The translations under genes were made by a program, and so were the position numbers. Under the pieces are notes generated by a model. That model was not told the DNA's origin. It saw only the letters and a list, made by a program, of their open reading frames with translations, and did not search any database. Below are positions 6,130 to 13,921 of a DNA stretch of 23,916 nucleotides, piece by piece. Positions within the stretch are counted from its first letter, which is position 1, and each line of letters opens with the position of its first letter. The stretch is taken from NCBI GenBank assembly GCA_965365445.1, contig CBDUBS010000042.1:1-23916 (forward strand). Direction: 5' to 3'. This DNA is from CBDUBS01 sp965365445. Lineage in GTDB: Bacteria > Bacteroidota > Rhodothermia > Rhodothermales > DASSAV01.

Positions 6130-8769
6130 ATGGCTGAAGATCAGCACAAACTAACCGAAACGACCGAAGTAGTCGAAACGCAGGACCAGCCGGAAGCCGA
6201 AATGCCCCGGGAAGAAGTACAGTCCGAGGCCGCTCCGGAGAAAAACGAATCGTTGCTCGAACAGGCTCGCGACCTGGCCGAAGACGCCATCGAAACGGTA
6301 TCGAGTGTTGCGGAAAGCGTGCGGGACACGCTGGGCGACGCCGTCGAAACCGTTGCCGAAACCGTCGGCCTCAGGGATCGTGACGAAGAGGACCGAAGCC
6401 CCGTCCTGACCTCCGTGGATAGCGCCGCCGATCTTCACCCGACCGGGCAGATCGGTTTTACCGGCGAAATCACGGGCCGCGTGGTACGGCTGGAAGACCT
6501 GGACGCCCTTCAGGATGAAGAAGAGGATACGCAGCAGCACGACATGCTCCTCGGCATGATCGAGCAGACCCTGACGAACGTATCCGAACAGGATATCGTC
6601 AAAGGCCGGGTGGTCCGCGTCGGTGAAAAGGATATCGTGATCGACATTGGCTTCAAGAGCGACGGCATCGTTCCGCGAAACGAATTCGGAGCCGACCTGG
6701 CTCCCGGCGATGAAGTCGAGGTATTTCTGGAGCGGATCGAAGACTATCAGGGGCAGCTGGTCCTGTCCAAAACCAAGGCGGATACGCTCCGCCGCTGGCA
6801 GCGCATCGAGGAAGCCTACAACAACGAGGAAGTGCTCGAAGGCACGATCATTCGCCGGATCAAGGGCGGCATGATCGTCGAGCTGTTCAGCGGCATGGAA
6901 GCATTCCTGCCGGGCTCCCAGATAGACGTGAGGCCGGTGCGGGATTTCGATGCGTACCTGGATAAGCGCATGGAGTTCAGAATCGTCAAGCTGAACCCCG
7001 CCAACGAGAACATCGTCGTTTCGCATAAAGCCCTCATCGAAAAAGAGCTCGAAGCGCAGCGCAAGAAGATCCTCGCCACGATGGAGCCCGGGCAAGTACT
7101 CGAAGGCACCGTCAAGAACATCACCGACTTCGGCGTATTCATCGATCTGGGCGGCGTCGATGGGCTCCTACATATTACGGACCTTTCCTGGGGGCGTGTT
7201 TCCCATCCTTCCGAGCTGGTAAGTCTCGACCAGAAGCTCAATATCGTCGTTCTGGATTACGACAAGGACCGGCAGCGTATCTCGCTGGGCCTGAAGCAGC
7301 TTCAGTCGCACCCCTGGGAGAATATCGCCGACAAGTACCACGAAGACGATGAAGTAGAAGGCAAAGTGGTATCCATTACGGACTACGGCGCATTCGTCGA
7401 GCTCGAGAAAGGCATCGAGGGCCTGGTTCACATTTCGGAGATGAGTTGGACGGAGCATATCCGCCATCCCAGCCAGATGGTTTCGCTCGGTCAGATCGTA
7501 ACGGTGAAGATTCTCAACATCGACCACGAGGGCAAGAAGATCTCGCTCGGGATGAAGCAGCTTCAGCCTGACCCGTGGAACGGTATCTCCGATCGGTACC
7601 CTCCGGGAACCGTTCTCCGCGGAAGGGTACGCAACATCACGAATTTCGGCGTATTCGTCGAGATCGAACCGGGTATCGACGGGTTGGTTCACATAAGCGA
7701 CCTGTCCTGGACGAAGCGCGTCCGGCACCCCAGCGAGATCGTGAAGAAGGGGCAGGAGCTCGACATCGTCATCCTGAACATCGACGAGAAGGAGCGCCGG
7801 ATTTCCCTGGGCCATAAGCAAGTCGAGACGAATCCCTGGAATCAGTTCGCCACGGTCTATTCCGAAGGCACCGACACCGAGGCCACCGTCTCGCGCATCG
7901 AGGATAAGGGGCTCATCGTGGAGCTTCCGCTCGAAGTAGAGGCGTTCATTCCGAGCGGCGAGTTGAAGAACGGCCAGAGTTTTCAGGATGCCTACCGTCC
8001 GGGCGATAAGCTCCAGACGCGGGTCATCCGGTTCGATGCCAACAACAAGGAAATCGTGCTCAGCGAAGTAGCGAAGCAACGGGCCGAAGAACGCACCAAG
8101 CGCGAGGAAGAACAGCGCGAGAAGCGAACGACCCGCGATCGCGAACAGCGCGAGATCCAGCAGTTCCAGGAGCGGACTCCGGCATCCGGCCCCACGACGC
8201 TGGGCGAACTGAGCGGCCTGGCCGAACTACGCGCCCAGATGGAGGAGGCGGAAGAAGCAGCCCGGCGAAAAGATAAAAGCGCCGCCGTTCCGGCCGAGCC
8301 CACTACGGTTACGCAACGCGCCAACGCCGACCTGTCGGGTGAAGTCGGAACGCAGAACCGCAGCGAATCCGATGACGAAGCAGTCGCGAGCGCGCAGGCC
8401 GGTGAGGCTACGTCGCAACGTTCCGAGGAAGCGGGTGATCTGCCCGGCGCGGAATCTTCGAAAGCTTCGCTCAAGCCGGTAGAGGAAACCGCCGGAAGCG
8501 AAACGACCGGGGTCGTGGAAGCCGAAGTCGAACCCGAGCAGGCTACCGGCGCCGCCGGCGAAAAGCCCGTCGCTACGACGGAATCCGACCGGTCGGTTAG
8601 CGAGATCGAGAGCTTCACCCATCCGGAAGGAGTGGAAGAAGCCGCCGTAACCACCGACGATGTGCTGGATACCGCACAGGCGGAGGAAGCAACCGAACTC
8701 GGTAAAGCAACCGCGCGAGTGGAAGGGGAAGCAACGGAAGAGTCGGAGGATGAAGCGGATAAAGCATGA
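6130..8769 (+). CDS. rpsA: Ribosomal protein bS1 with long acidic N- and C-terminal extensions
   Basis: An 879-residue protein with six S1 RNA-binding domains at about residues 156-215, 235-300, 321-391, 406-478, 493-565 and 580-648. Domains 3-5 show the classic pattern, for example ITDFGVFIDL, GLLHITDLSW and RISLGLKQL. Bacterial S1 recruits mRNA to the 30S subunit and usually has four to six domains in about 400-600 residues. Here about 150 residues precede domain 1, Glu-rich with an amphipathic stretch at about 43-80 (ARDLAEDAIETVSSVAESV). About 230 residues follow domain 6: a charged helix rich in Glu, Arg and Gln (650-682), then a low-complexity tail of Glu, Ala, Thr and Ser to the end. 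The frame is continuous and codon use looks the same throughout, so the tail is not an obvious frameshift product. No strong Shine-Dalgarno precedes ATG 6130. Confidence 0.96.
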   Translation: MAEDQHKLTETTEVVETQDQPEAEMPREEVQSEAAPEKNESLLEQARDLAEDAIETVSSVAESVRDTLGDAVETVAETVGLRDRDEEDRSPVLTSVDSAADLHPTGQIGFTGEITGRVVRLEDLDALQDEEEDTQQHDMLLGMIEQTLTNVSEQDIVKGRVVRVGEKDIVIDIGFKSDGIVPRNEFGADLAPGDEVEVFLERIEDYQGQLVLSKTKADTLRRWQRIEEAYNNEEVLEGTIIRRIKGGMIVELFSGMEAFLPGSQIDVRPVRDFDAYLDKRMEFRIVKLNPANENIVVSHKALIEKELEAQRKKILATMEPGQVLEGTVKNITDFGVFIDLGGVDGLLHITDLSWGRVSHPSELVSLDQKLNIVVLDYDKDRQRISLGLKQLQSHPWENIADKYHEDDEVEGKVVSITDYGAFVELEKGIEGLVHISEMSWTEHIRHPSQMVSLGQIVTVKILNIDHEGKKISLGMKQLQPDPWNGISDRYPPGTVLRGRVRNITNFGVFVEIEPGIDGLVHISDLSWTKRVRHPSEIVKKGQELDIVILNIDEKERRISLGHKQVETNPWNQFATVYSEGTDTEATVSRIEDKGLIVELPLEVEAFIPSGELKNGQSFQDAYRPGDKLQTRVIRFDANNKEIVLSEVAKQRAEERTKREEEQREKRTTRDREQREIQQFQERTPASGPTTLGELSGLAELRAQMEEAEEAARRKDKSAAVPAEPTTVTQRANADLSGEVGTQNRSESDDEAVASAQAGEATSQRSEEAGDLPGAESSKASLKPVEETAGSETTGVVEAEVEPEQATGAAGEKPVATTESDRSVSEIESFTHPEGVEEAAVTTDDVLDTAQAEEATELGKATARVEGEATEESEDEADKA

Positions 8770-8790
8770 TCCTCGATAGTCCATGCTAAG

Positions 8791-8835
8791 AAACAATTAA
8801 GGGCAGCCGCCGCGAGGGGCTGCCCTTAATTGTTT
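8791..8835 (+). terminator. Long perfect hairpin terminator after rpsA
   Basis: An 18-bp perfect stem, 8791-8808 with 8818-8835, encloses a 9-base loop (GCCGCGAGG). The core is GGGCAGCC/GGCTGCCC, and the outer part is AT-rich (AAACAATTAA/TTAATTGTTT), supplying the U-rich 3' side. It starts 22 bases after the rpsA stop. Its symmetry means it could work in both directions. It also rules out translation of the malic enzyme from the TTG at 8830, which lies inside the stem. Confidence 0.85.
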
Positions 8836-8922
8836 ATATATTCCGAAGCGCCGAAAGAAATGAGCCCTCGGGGCAAAACCGGCATACTAACTTGCGCATC
8901 CAAAACCACGCGTGCCTTTTCC

Positions 8923-10350
8923 ATGACTTCAAATATGTTTACCATCAAAGGAAGCAGTTCCGTCACGCTGCGGCTCCGCCTCGAAAACAAACCCGCCACC
9001 CTTGCCCGTGCGACGAGCGCCATCGGGGAGATCGGCGGCAACATAGGAGCCATCGATATCATTGCCGTCGAAAAAGATTCACTGATCCGGGAAATCGTCG
9101 TTTCCGTATCGGACACCGATCAGGTGCAACGCATCCTGGACACCGTTGCCCGCCTCGACGGCATCGAGTTGCTCGACGTAACCGATAGAACGTTCCGGAT
9201 ACACCAGGGCGGCAAAATAGAAGTCAGCGGCAAACAGAAAATCGTCAACCGAGACCAGCTTTCGATGGCGTACACTCCCGGTGTAGCCCGTGTATGTATG
9301 GCCATCCACGAGGACCGTCAGCTGGCTTATGAGTATACCATCAAAAACAACACGGTGGCCGTCGTTTCGGACGGTACGGCCGTACTCGGCCTGGGAGACA
9401 TCGGACCGGAAGCGGCCATGCCTGTTATGGAGGGGAAAGCGCAGCTGTTCAAGGATTTTGCCGGCGTCAATGCTTTTCCGATCTGCCTCGATACCAGGGA
9501 TACCGAAGAGATCATTCGGATCGTGAAAGCCCTCGCTCCGACGTTCGGGGGAATCAATCTGGAGGATATAGCGGCGCCCCGCTGCTTCGAAATCGAGCGA
9601 CGACTCAAAGCAGAGTTACCCATCCCGGTATTCCACGACGATCAGCACGGCACGGCCGTAGTAACGACTGCTGCCCTGATCAATGCGCTCAAAATCGTCG
9701 ATAAGACCCCCGAGTCGCTCAAGGTGGTCGTAGCGGGCATCGGCGCGGCCGGAACGGCATGTACCCGCATGATGCTCGACCTCGGGATAAAGAACATCAT
9801 CGGTCTCGACCGCCAGGGAGCCGTCACCGTGGACCGCACGGACCTTAACTCCGAAAAACGGACTTATGCCGAGATGACGAATCCTGACAACGAGCATGGG
9901 AGCATTCACGACATCATCCGCGGCGCCGACGTGTTCGTGGGCCTCTCCGCTCCGCGAATGATCGATGTGAACGACATACGAAATATGGCGGAACGGCCGA
10001 TTGTATTTGCAATGGCCAATCCCGACCCGGAAATCCGCCCGGAGGAAGCGCACCCTTACGCCGCCGTCATGGCGACCGGCCGGAGCGACTATCCAAACCA
10101 GATCAACAACGTCCTCTGTTTCCCCGGCATGTTCAAAGGAGCCCTGCAATGCCGGGCGAGGGATATCAATGAAGCGATGAAAATGGCGGCGGCGAGAGCC
10201 ATTGCCGAAACCATCCCGGAGGAGGCTCTATCTGCCGATTACATCGTCCCCAGTGTATTCGACCCTACGGTCGTTGAAAACGTCTCTGCCGCCGTACGGC
10301 TCGCCGCCATCGAAACCGGCGTGGCGCGTCTGACGAGCGAATACTGTTAG
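8923..10350 (+). CDS. Malic enzyme with N-terminal ACT domain
   Basis: A 475-residue oxidative malate decarboxylase (malate to pyruvate and CO2, with reduction of NAD(P)). Residues 13-88 form an ACT small-molecule-binding domain (SVTLRLRLENKPATLARATS and following), which suggests allosteric control. The catalytic part shows Tyr118 in AYTPGVARVC, SDGTAVLGLGDIGPEAAMPVMEGK with the catalytic-type Lys172, metal-binding NLEDIAAP (Glu214, Asp215) and FHDDQHGTAVV, the Rossmann turn GIGAAG (272-277) and AMANPDPE (364-370). There is no C-terminal phosphotransacetylase domain, unlike MaeB. Cofactor preference is uncertain; the acidic Asp296 after the second Rossmann strand mildly favours NAD. ATG 8923 puts the ACT domain near the N-terminus; ATG 8860 in the same frame is possible. 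Confidence 0.93.
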   Translation: MTSNMFTIKGSSSVTLRLRLENKPATLARATSAIGEIGGNIGAIDIIAVEKDSLIREIVVSVSDTDQVQRILDTVARLDGIELLDVTDRTFRIHQGGKIEVSGKQKIVNRDQLSMAYTPGVARVCMAIHEDRQLAYEYTIKNNTVAVVSDGTAVLGLGDIGPEAAMPVMEGKAQLFKDFAGVNAFPICLDTRDTEEIIRIVKALAPTFGGINLEDIAAPRCFEIERRLKAELPIPVFHDDQHGTAVVTTAALINALKIVDKTPESLKVVVAGIGAAGTACTRMMLDLGIKNIIGLDRQGAVTVDRTDLNSEKRTYAEMTNPDNEHGSIHDIIRGADVFVGLSAPRMIDVNDIRNMAERPIVFAMANPDPEIRPEEAHPYAAVMATGRSDYPNQINNVLCFPGMFKGALQCRARDINEAMKMAAARAIAETIPEEALSADYIVPSVFDPTVVENVSAAVRLAAIETGVARLTSEYC

Positions 10351-10384
10351 CACCGACTCGCCTATACCGAATCGCCGGTCGCAC

Positions 10385-10822
10385 CGGGGGGCGCACCCCG
10401 AGGATGAGAAGCTGTTTTCATTAGCCAACCTCGCTGCTCTTCAACGGGCGACCGCCGATTATTCCTGGCCGCTTTCGCACGGCTATGCGCAAAAAAGCGC
10501 CTTGAAGCTGGTGGGCGACCGCTATCGCCTGGCTGGCCGTCAGCGTACGGCCGTCTTGCGGGCTTCCTGTTCGGACGATGCGCTGGCCTATCAAAAGTCC
10601 CACGAGACGCCGCCGACAGCATGTGCGGGACGCACGTTATATATCGACAGATACAATCTGCTCATCGGTATCGAGTGCGCCCTTGCCGGTAGCCGGGTGC
10701 TCGAGCAGGCAGACGTATGGATCAACCTGGCGGCATATCTCGTAGCTCATTATGTCCCCCGGGCAAGAATAATATCTTCAGTCAGTTCTGCCGGTCCCCT
10801 TTTAGAAGGGGCAGTTACCTGA
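10385..10822 (+). pseudogene. Decayed DUF434-family gene
   Basis: The frame 10334-10822 reads HPEDEKLFSLANLAAL, then ATADYSWPLSHGYAQKSALKLVGDRYRLAGRQRTAVLRASCSD, then LYIDRYNLLIGIECALAGSRVLE. From memory this follows the DUF434 pattern (start HPED, a LVGDRY-RL core, then a YIDGYNLLTTIEAALSG-like motif). Two defects are visible. No ATG, GTG or TTG lies ahead of the homology: the first TTG is at 10502, inside the conserved LKLVGDRY block. Homology also stops soon after residue VLEQADVWINLAAY, where intact proteins continue for roughly another 80-100 residues; no continuation is found in the other two frames before the PBP gene. The conserved Gly in YIDGYN is Arg here. I read it as a relic, though a short protein starting at TTG 10502 cannot be excluded. 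The function of DUF434 is unknown. Confidence 0.55.
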
Positions 10823-10947
10823 GCCTTTGTCAATAGATCGGATTCTCTACTTCGTATCTTCTTTAAATAATCACAGAGCGACCTTATCGCGGGGGGTGCA
10901 ATGGAGTAGAAGCGAAAGCAATACAGTATCAGGCAACGAGATTTTGC

Positions 10948-13320
10948 ATGTACGATCACCGACCGTCGGCAAGAGAGTGGATCGAAAAGGCAAGGCAGAT
11001 ACAGGCTCGGATACGGGCTTTTGTCCGCGCATACGCAGAGGATACCTTCGCGGGCGTAAAAGACCGACTTCAGGAGTCTGAAACGCGGCCGGTTACGATC
11101 GGTCTGCTTGGGGTCGTCGGGGCGCTGTTCGTGTTTCTGATGTACTGGGTTTTTCTGATATCGCAAATCCCCAACGTCCACCGCCTGGATGTTCAAAAAC
11201 TCTCCGAAGCCACCATTGCGTATACCTCCGATGGAGAAGAACTGACCCGGTACGCCATCGAAAATCGTACGTGGGTAGACATCGATGAGATTTCGCCGTC
11301 GGCAGTCGATGCTCTGATCGCTACAGAGGACCGAAGGTTTTACCGGCACAACGGGATCGATCTGTTGCGCTTCTTCGGCGCCGTCATCGGCACGGCGGCC
11401 GGGGATCCGCAGGGCGGCTCGACCTTGACGATGCAGCTCGCCAAAAATATGTATCCAAGCATTCGGACGGCCTGGATCGGCAATCGCAAAATGAAGGAAT
11501 GGCTTACGGCGCTCCGTCTGGAAGATCGGTTTACAAAGGAGGAAATCCTCGAGCTTTACTTTAATGCCGTGCCCTTAATGTATGGGGCCGTTGGAATCGA
11601 GGCGGGAGCGCGCACCTATTTTCAGAAGCCGGCCTCCGATCTGAATGTTCTGGAAAGCGCCACGCTGGTGGCTATGTTGAAAGCTACCGTGTTTTACAAT
11701 CCGGTACGAAATCCGGAACGGTCTCATCAGCGGCGAAACGTCGTGCTGCAACAAATGGTGAAGGCCGGCAGCCTGACCGCAGATGAGTATGAAGCGCTTC
11801 GAGACCAGAAAACGGAAGTTCGGTTCAGGCGCCTCACCCGGCACGAAAACACTGCTCCGTTTTTTGCCGAGCACGTGCGGCAATGGTTGGATGTGTGGGC
11901 CGCTTCGAAAGGGTACAACCTGTATACGGATGGATTGCGGGTCTATACCACGCTGGATTCCCGGTTGCAACATGCCGCCGAAACCGCAACGGATCGGGTA
12001 GGAGACTACCTGCAAGACGTCGTCGATGTAGAATGGAGTGCATCTGAGCCGTTTTTCGCCTCGGATGCGCAGGCGTACCGGGAGGCTCGGGAAAAGATCG
12101 AGCCGTTCGCTTTCTACTGGGAGGAAAACCCGTCGGTTATGCAATCCCTGATTCGGATGTCGTCCCGGTACAGAGATCTCGTCGACGAGGGCGTCGAGCC
12201 GGACAGTGTACTCGGGCGTCTCCGCACGGAAAAGGCGTTCACCGACTCGCTAAAGCAGGGTTACCAGCGTCTGGAAGTGGGTTTCGTGGCCGTCGAACCG
12301 GAGACGGGCCACGTTAAATCGTGGGTTGGCGGCCGCGATTTCAGGATAGACGAATACGACCACGTCGGGCTGGCGAAACGACAGCCCGGCTCCACATTCA
12401 AGCCGTTCGTGTATGCCGCCGCACTGGAAAACGGGTATGCTCCCTTCAGCATGGTAAGCGACGGCCAGATGACCTACGTTGATCCGCACACGGGGCAGCG
12501 GTGGAGCCCGAAAAACTTCGGCGGATCGAGCGGCGGCCTCATCTCCCTGCGAAACGGCCTGGCCCATTCCAAAAATACCGTTACGGCCCGGCTCATAACC
12601 GATGTGGGCCCCCGGAAAGTGGTGGATATCGCTCATCGGATGGGCATTCGCAGCCCGCTCGAAGCAGTTCCTTCGCTCGGGCTCGGCACGAGCGACGTTT
12701 CCCTGCTGGAACTTACCAGCGCCTATGCTACCTTTGCCAATCTCGGCGTGCGGAAGGATCCGATATTCATAACCCGCATCGAGGATCGGCAGGGAAGAGT
12801 CATCGCCCGTTTCGGGTCCCGACCGGTGCACGCCATTCCGCCCCACACGGCTTACGCCGTACTGGACATGATGAGGTCGGTGGTTGGTTACGGTACGGGC
12901 GTTCGCATACGGTCGTTATTCGGCGCAAAAGGCGATCTGGCCGGAAAAACCGGCACCACGCAGAAATCTGCCGATGGATGGTTCATGCTAGTGCACCCCA
13001 AACTCGTCATGGGATCGTGGGTCGGGTTCAATAACCCGGCGGTAACATTTCGCACGGCCTACTGGGGTCAGGGCGCCCACACGGCGCTCCATGTCGTCGG
13101 GGAGTTTTATCGCGAGGCCGGACGCGTGCGGCCCGGCGCGCTGAATCCGTCGCTCGTATTCAAACAGGCCCCCCCGTATACCTGGCGAGGAGGATCGGCA
13201 GCCACCGCCGATGCACTGACCCGCCGGGAGCGGGAAAAGAACAACCTCGGCGAAGCCCTCAAGAAAATTCGTGAGAGCCGGGGAGAATCCGCAGAGACGC
13301 CGCCGTCCCCGTCCCCATGA
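10948..13320 (+). CDS. Class A penicillin-binding protein (PBP1A-like transglycosylase/transpeptidase)
   Basis: A 790-residue bifunctional peptidoglycan synthase. A basic cytoplasmic segment of about 48 residues precedes one membrane anchor (about 50-72). The GT51 glycosyltransferase domain (about 90-260) has the catalytic Glu127 in TEDRRFYRHNG, QGGSTLTMQLAKN (155-167), RKMKEW (180-185), KEEILELYFN and GARTYF. The transpeptidase domain has the nucleophile in STFK (Ser482), SKN at 541-543 and KTGT at 667-670. All catalytic motifs are intact. It polymerises lipid II and cross-links stem peptides on the periplasmic side. A segment of about 100 residues between the domains (345-440) and a charged, proline-ended tail (755-790) look lineage-specific. 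Upstream lies the DUF434 relic; an AT-rich terminator follows. No clear Shine-Dalgarno is seen before ATG 10948. Confidence 0.96.
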   Translation: MYDHRPSAREWIEKARQIQARIRAFVRAYAEDTFAGVKDRLQESETRPVTIGLLGVVGALFVFLMYWVFLISQIPNVHRLDVQKLSEATIAYTSDGEELTRYAIENRTWVDIDEISPSAVDALIATEDRRFYRHNGIDLLRFFGAVIGTAAGDPQGGSTLTMQLAKNMYPSIRTAWIGNRKMKEWLTALRLEDRFTKEEILELYFNAVPLMYGAVGIEAGARTYFQKPASDLNVLESATLVAMLKATVFYNPVRNPERSHQRRNVVLQQMVKAGSLTADEYEALRDQKTEVRFRRLTRHENTAPFFAEHVRQWLDVWAASKGYNLYTDGLRVYTTLDSRLQHAAETATDRVGDYLQDVVDVEWSASEPFFASDAQAYREAREKIEPFAFYWEENPSVMQSLIRMSSRYRDLVDEGVEPDSVLGRLRTEKAFTDSLKQGYQRLEVGFVAVEPETGHVKSWVGGRDFRIDEYDHVGLAKRQPGSTFKPFVYAAALENGYAPFSMVSDGQMTYVDPHTGQRWSPKNFGGSSGGLISLRNGLAHSKNTVTARLITDVGPRKVVDIAHRMGIRSPLEAVPSLGLGTSDVSLLELTSAYATFANLGVRKDPIFITRIEDRQGRVIARFGSRPVHAIPPHTAYAVLDMMRSVVGYGTGVRIRSLFGAKGDLAGKTGTTQKSADGWFMLVHPKLVMGSWVGFNNPAVTFRTAYWGQGAHTALHVVGEFYREAGRVRPGALNPSLVFKQAPPYTWRGGSAATADALTRREREKNNLGEALKKIRESRGESAETPPSPSP

Positions 13321-13384
13321 GCGTCGATACCCGGTCTGACCGGCTTACACAGCGCGTAGGGGTAAGGGGTCGACGGGGATGCAC

Positions 13385-13413
13385 TATATTCTTGGTAAAG
13401 AATATAAATTTTT
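13385..13413 (+). terminator. AT-rich hairpin terminator after the PBP gene
   Basis: A 9-bp perfect stem, TATATTCTT (13385-13393) with AAGAATATA (13398-13406), has a GGTA tetraloop and is followed by AATTTTT. It lies 65 bases after the PBP stop. The stem contains only two G-C pairs, so it would be weaker than usual; the T run supports the reading. Confidence 0.5.
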
Positions 13414-13527
13414 AACTTGTCCCGGTGCAGGTAAAAACGCATTTTCTCTTCACAGCATTAATGGTGCTTTCTCAATAACCTCTGTGCTTGCCTACGGTAT
13501 TGCCACCCATTTCGAAGAGATTGAACC

Positions 13528-13815
13528 ATGGCTGTCAAAGTCATCCTCGTCAGGCGCGTTCCGGTCGAAAAATCCAACGAGCTCAAGCCGTTACTGGTAA
13601 AACTTCGCTCGCTCGCTCTGGCTCAACCCGGCTACATCTCCGGCGAAACCCTCATGAATGGAGATGATCCGGAAGAGTATCTCGTCATCAGTACGTGGAC
13701 CAGTGTACAGCACTGGAATGCCTGGTTCAATAACGACGAACGCCGGCATTTGCAGAATCAGGTAGATGAACTGCTGGGCCGTCCGACGTTGTACCAGGTT
13801 TACTACAACGCCTGA
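13528..13815 (+). CDS. Antibiotic biosynthesis monooxygenase (ABM) domain protein
   Basis: A 95-residue single-domain protein of the ABM dimeric ferredoxin-like fold. The expected layout is present: a first strand VKVILVRRVP, a helix LKPLLVKLRSLALAQPGYISGETL, then YLVISTWTSVQHWNAWFNNDERRHLQNQVDELLG with the characteristic W-x-S...W-x-x-W pattern, and a last strand YQVYYNA. Some relatives are quinol or heme oxygenases, but most are of unknown role, and nothing here fixes a substrate. It sits alone, 207 bases after the PBP gene and 106 bases before the decarboxylase cluster. AAGAGA lies about eight bases before the start. Confidence 0.85.
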   Translation: MAVKVILVRRVPVEKSNELKPLLVKLRSLALAQPGYISGETLMNGDDPEEYLVISTWTSVQHWNAWFNNDERRHLQNQVDELLGRPTLYQVYYNA

Positions 13816-13921
13816 TCAGTCCCTTCCGTACCGTCTGCCTGCGCATTCGTTGCCCCGTCCCGGGCGCCGCGTTGCCCGGCCATGACCTAAAAACGAAAAA
13901 AGCATATTCCCGGGTCCTTAT

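Noticed and set aside
6151..8796. Several long minus-strand frames over rpsA (6151-7095, 7168-8079, 7992-8654, 8227-8796)
   Set aside because: All are antisense to rpsA, whose six S1 domains are certain; the shadows are low-complexity and have no motif.
8830..8922. Longer N-terminus of the malic enzyme from TTG 8830
   Set aside because: That codon lies inside the rpsA terminator hairpin, and the added residues precede the ACT domain without family resemblance.
13820..13885. CCGGGC/GCCCGG inverted repeat before mmdA as a terminator
   Set aside because: The stem has only 6 bp and no T run follows; too weak to call.
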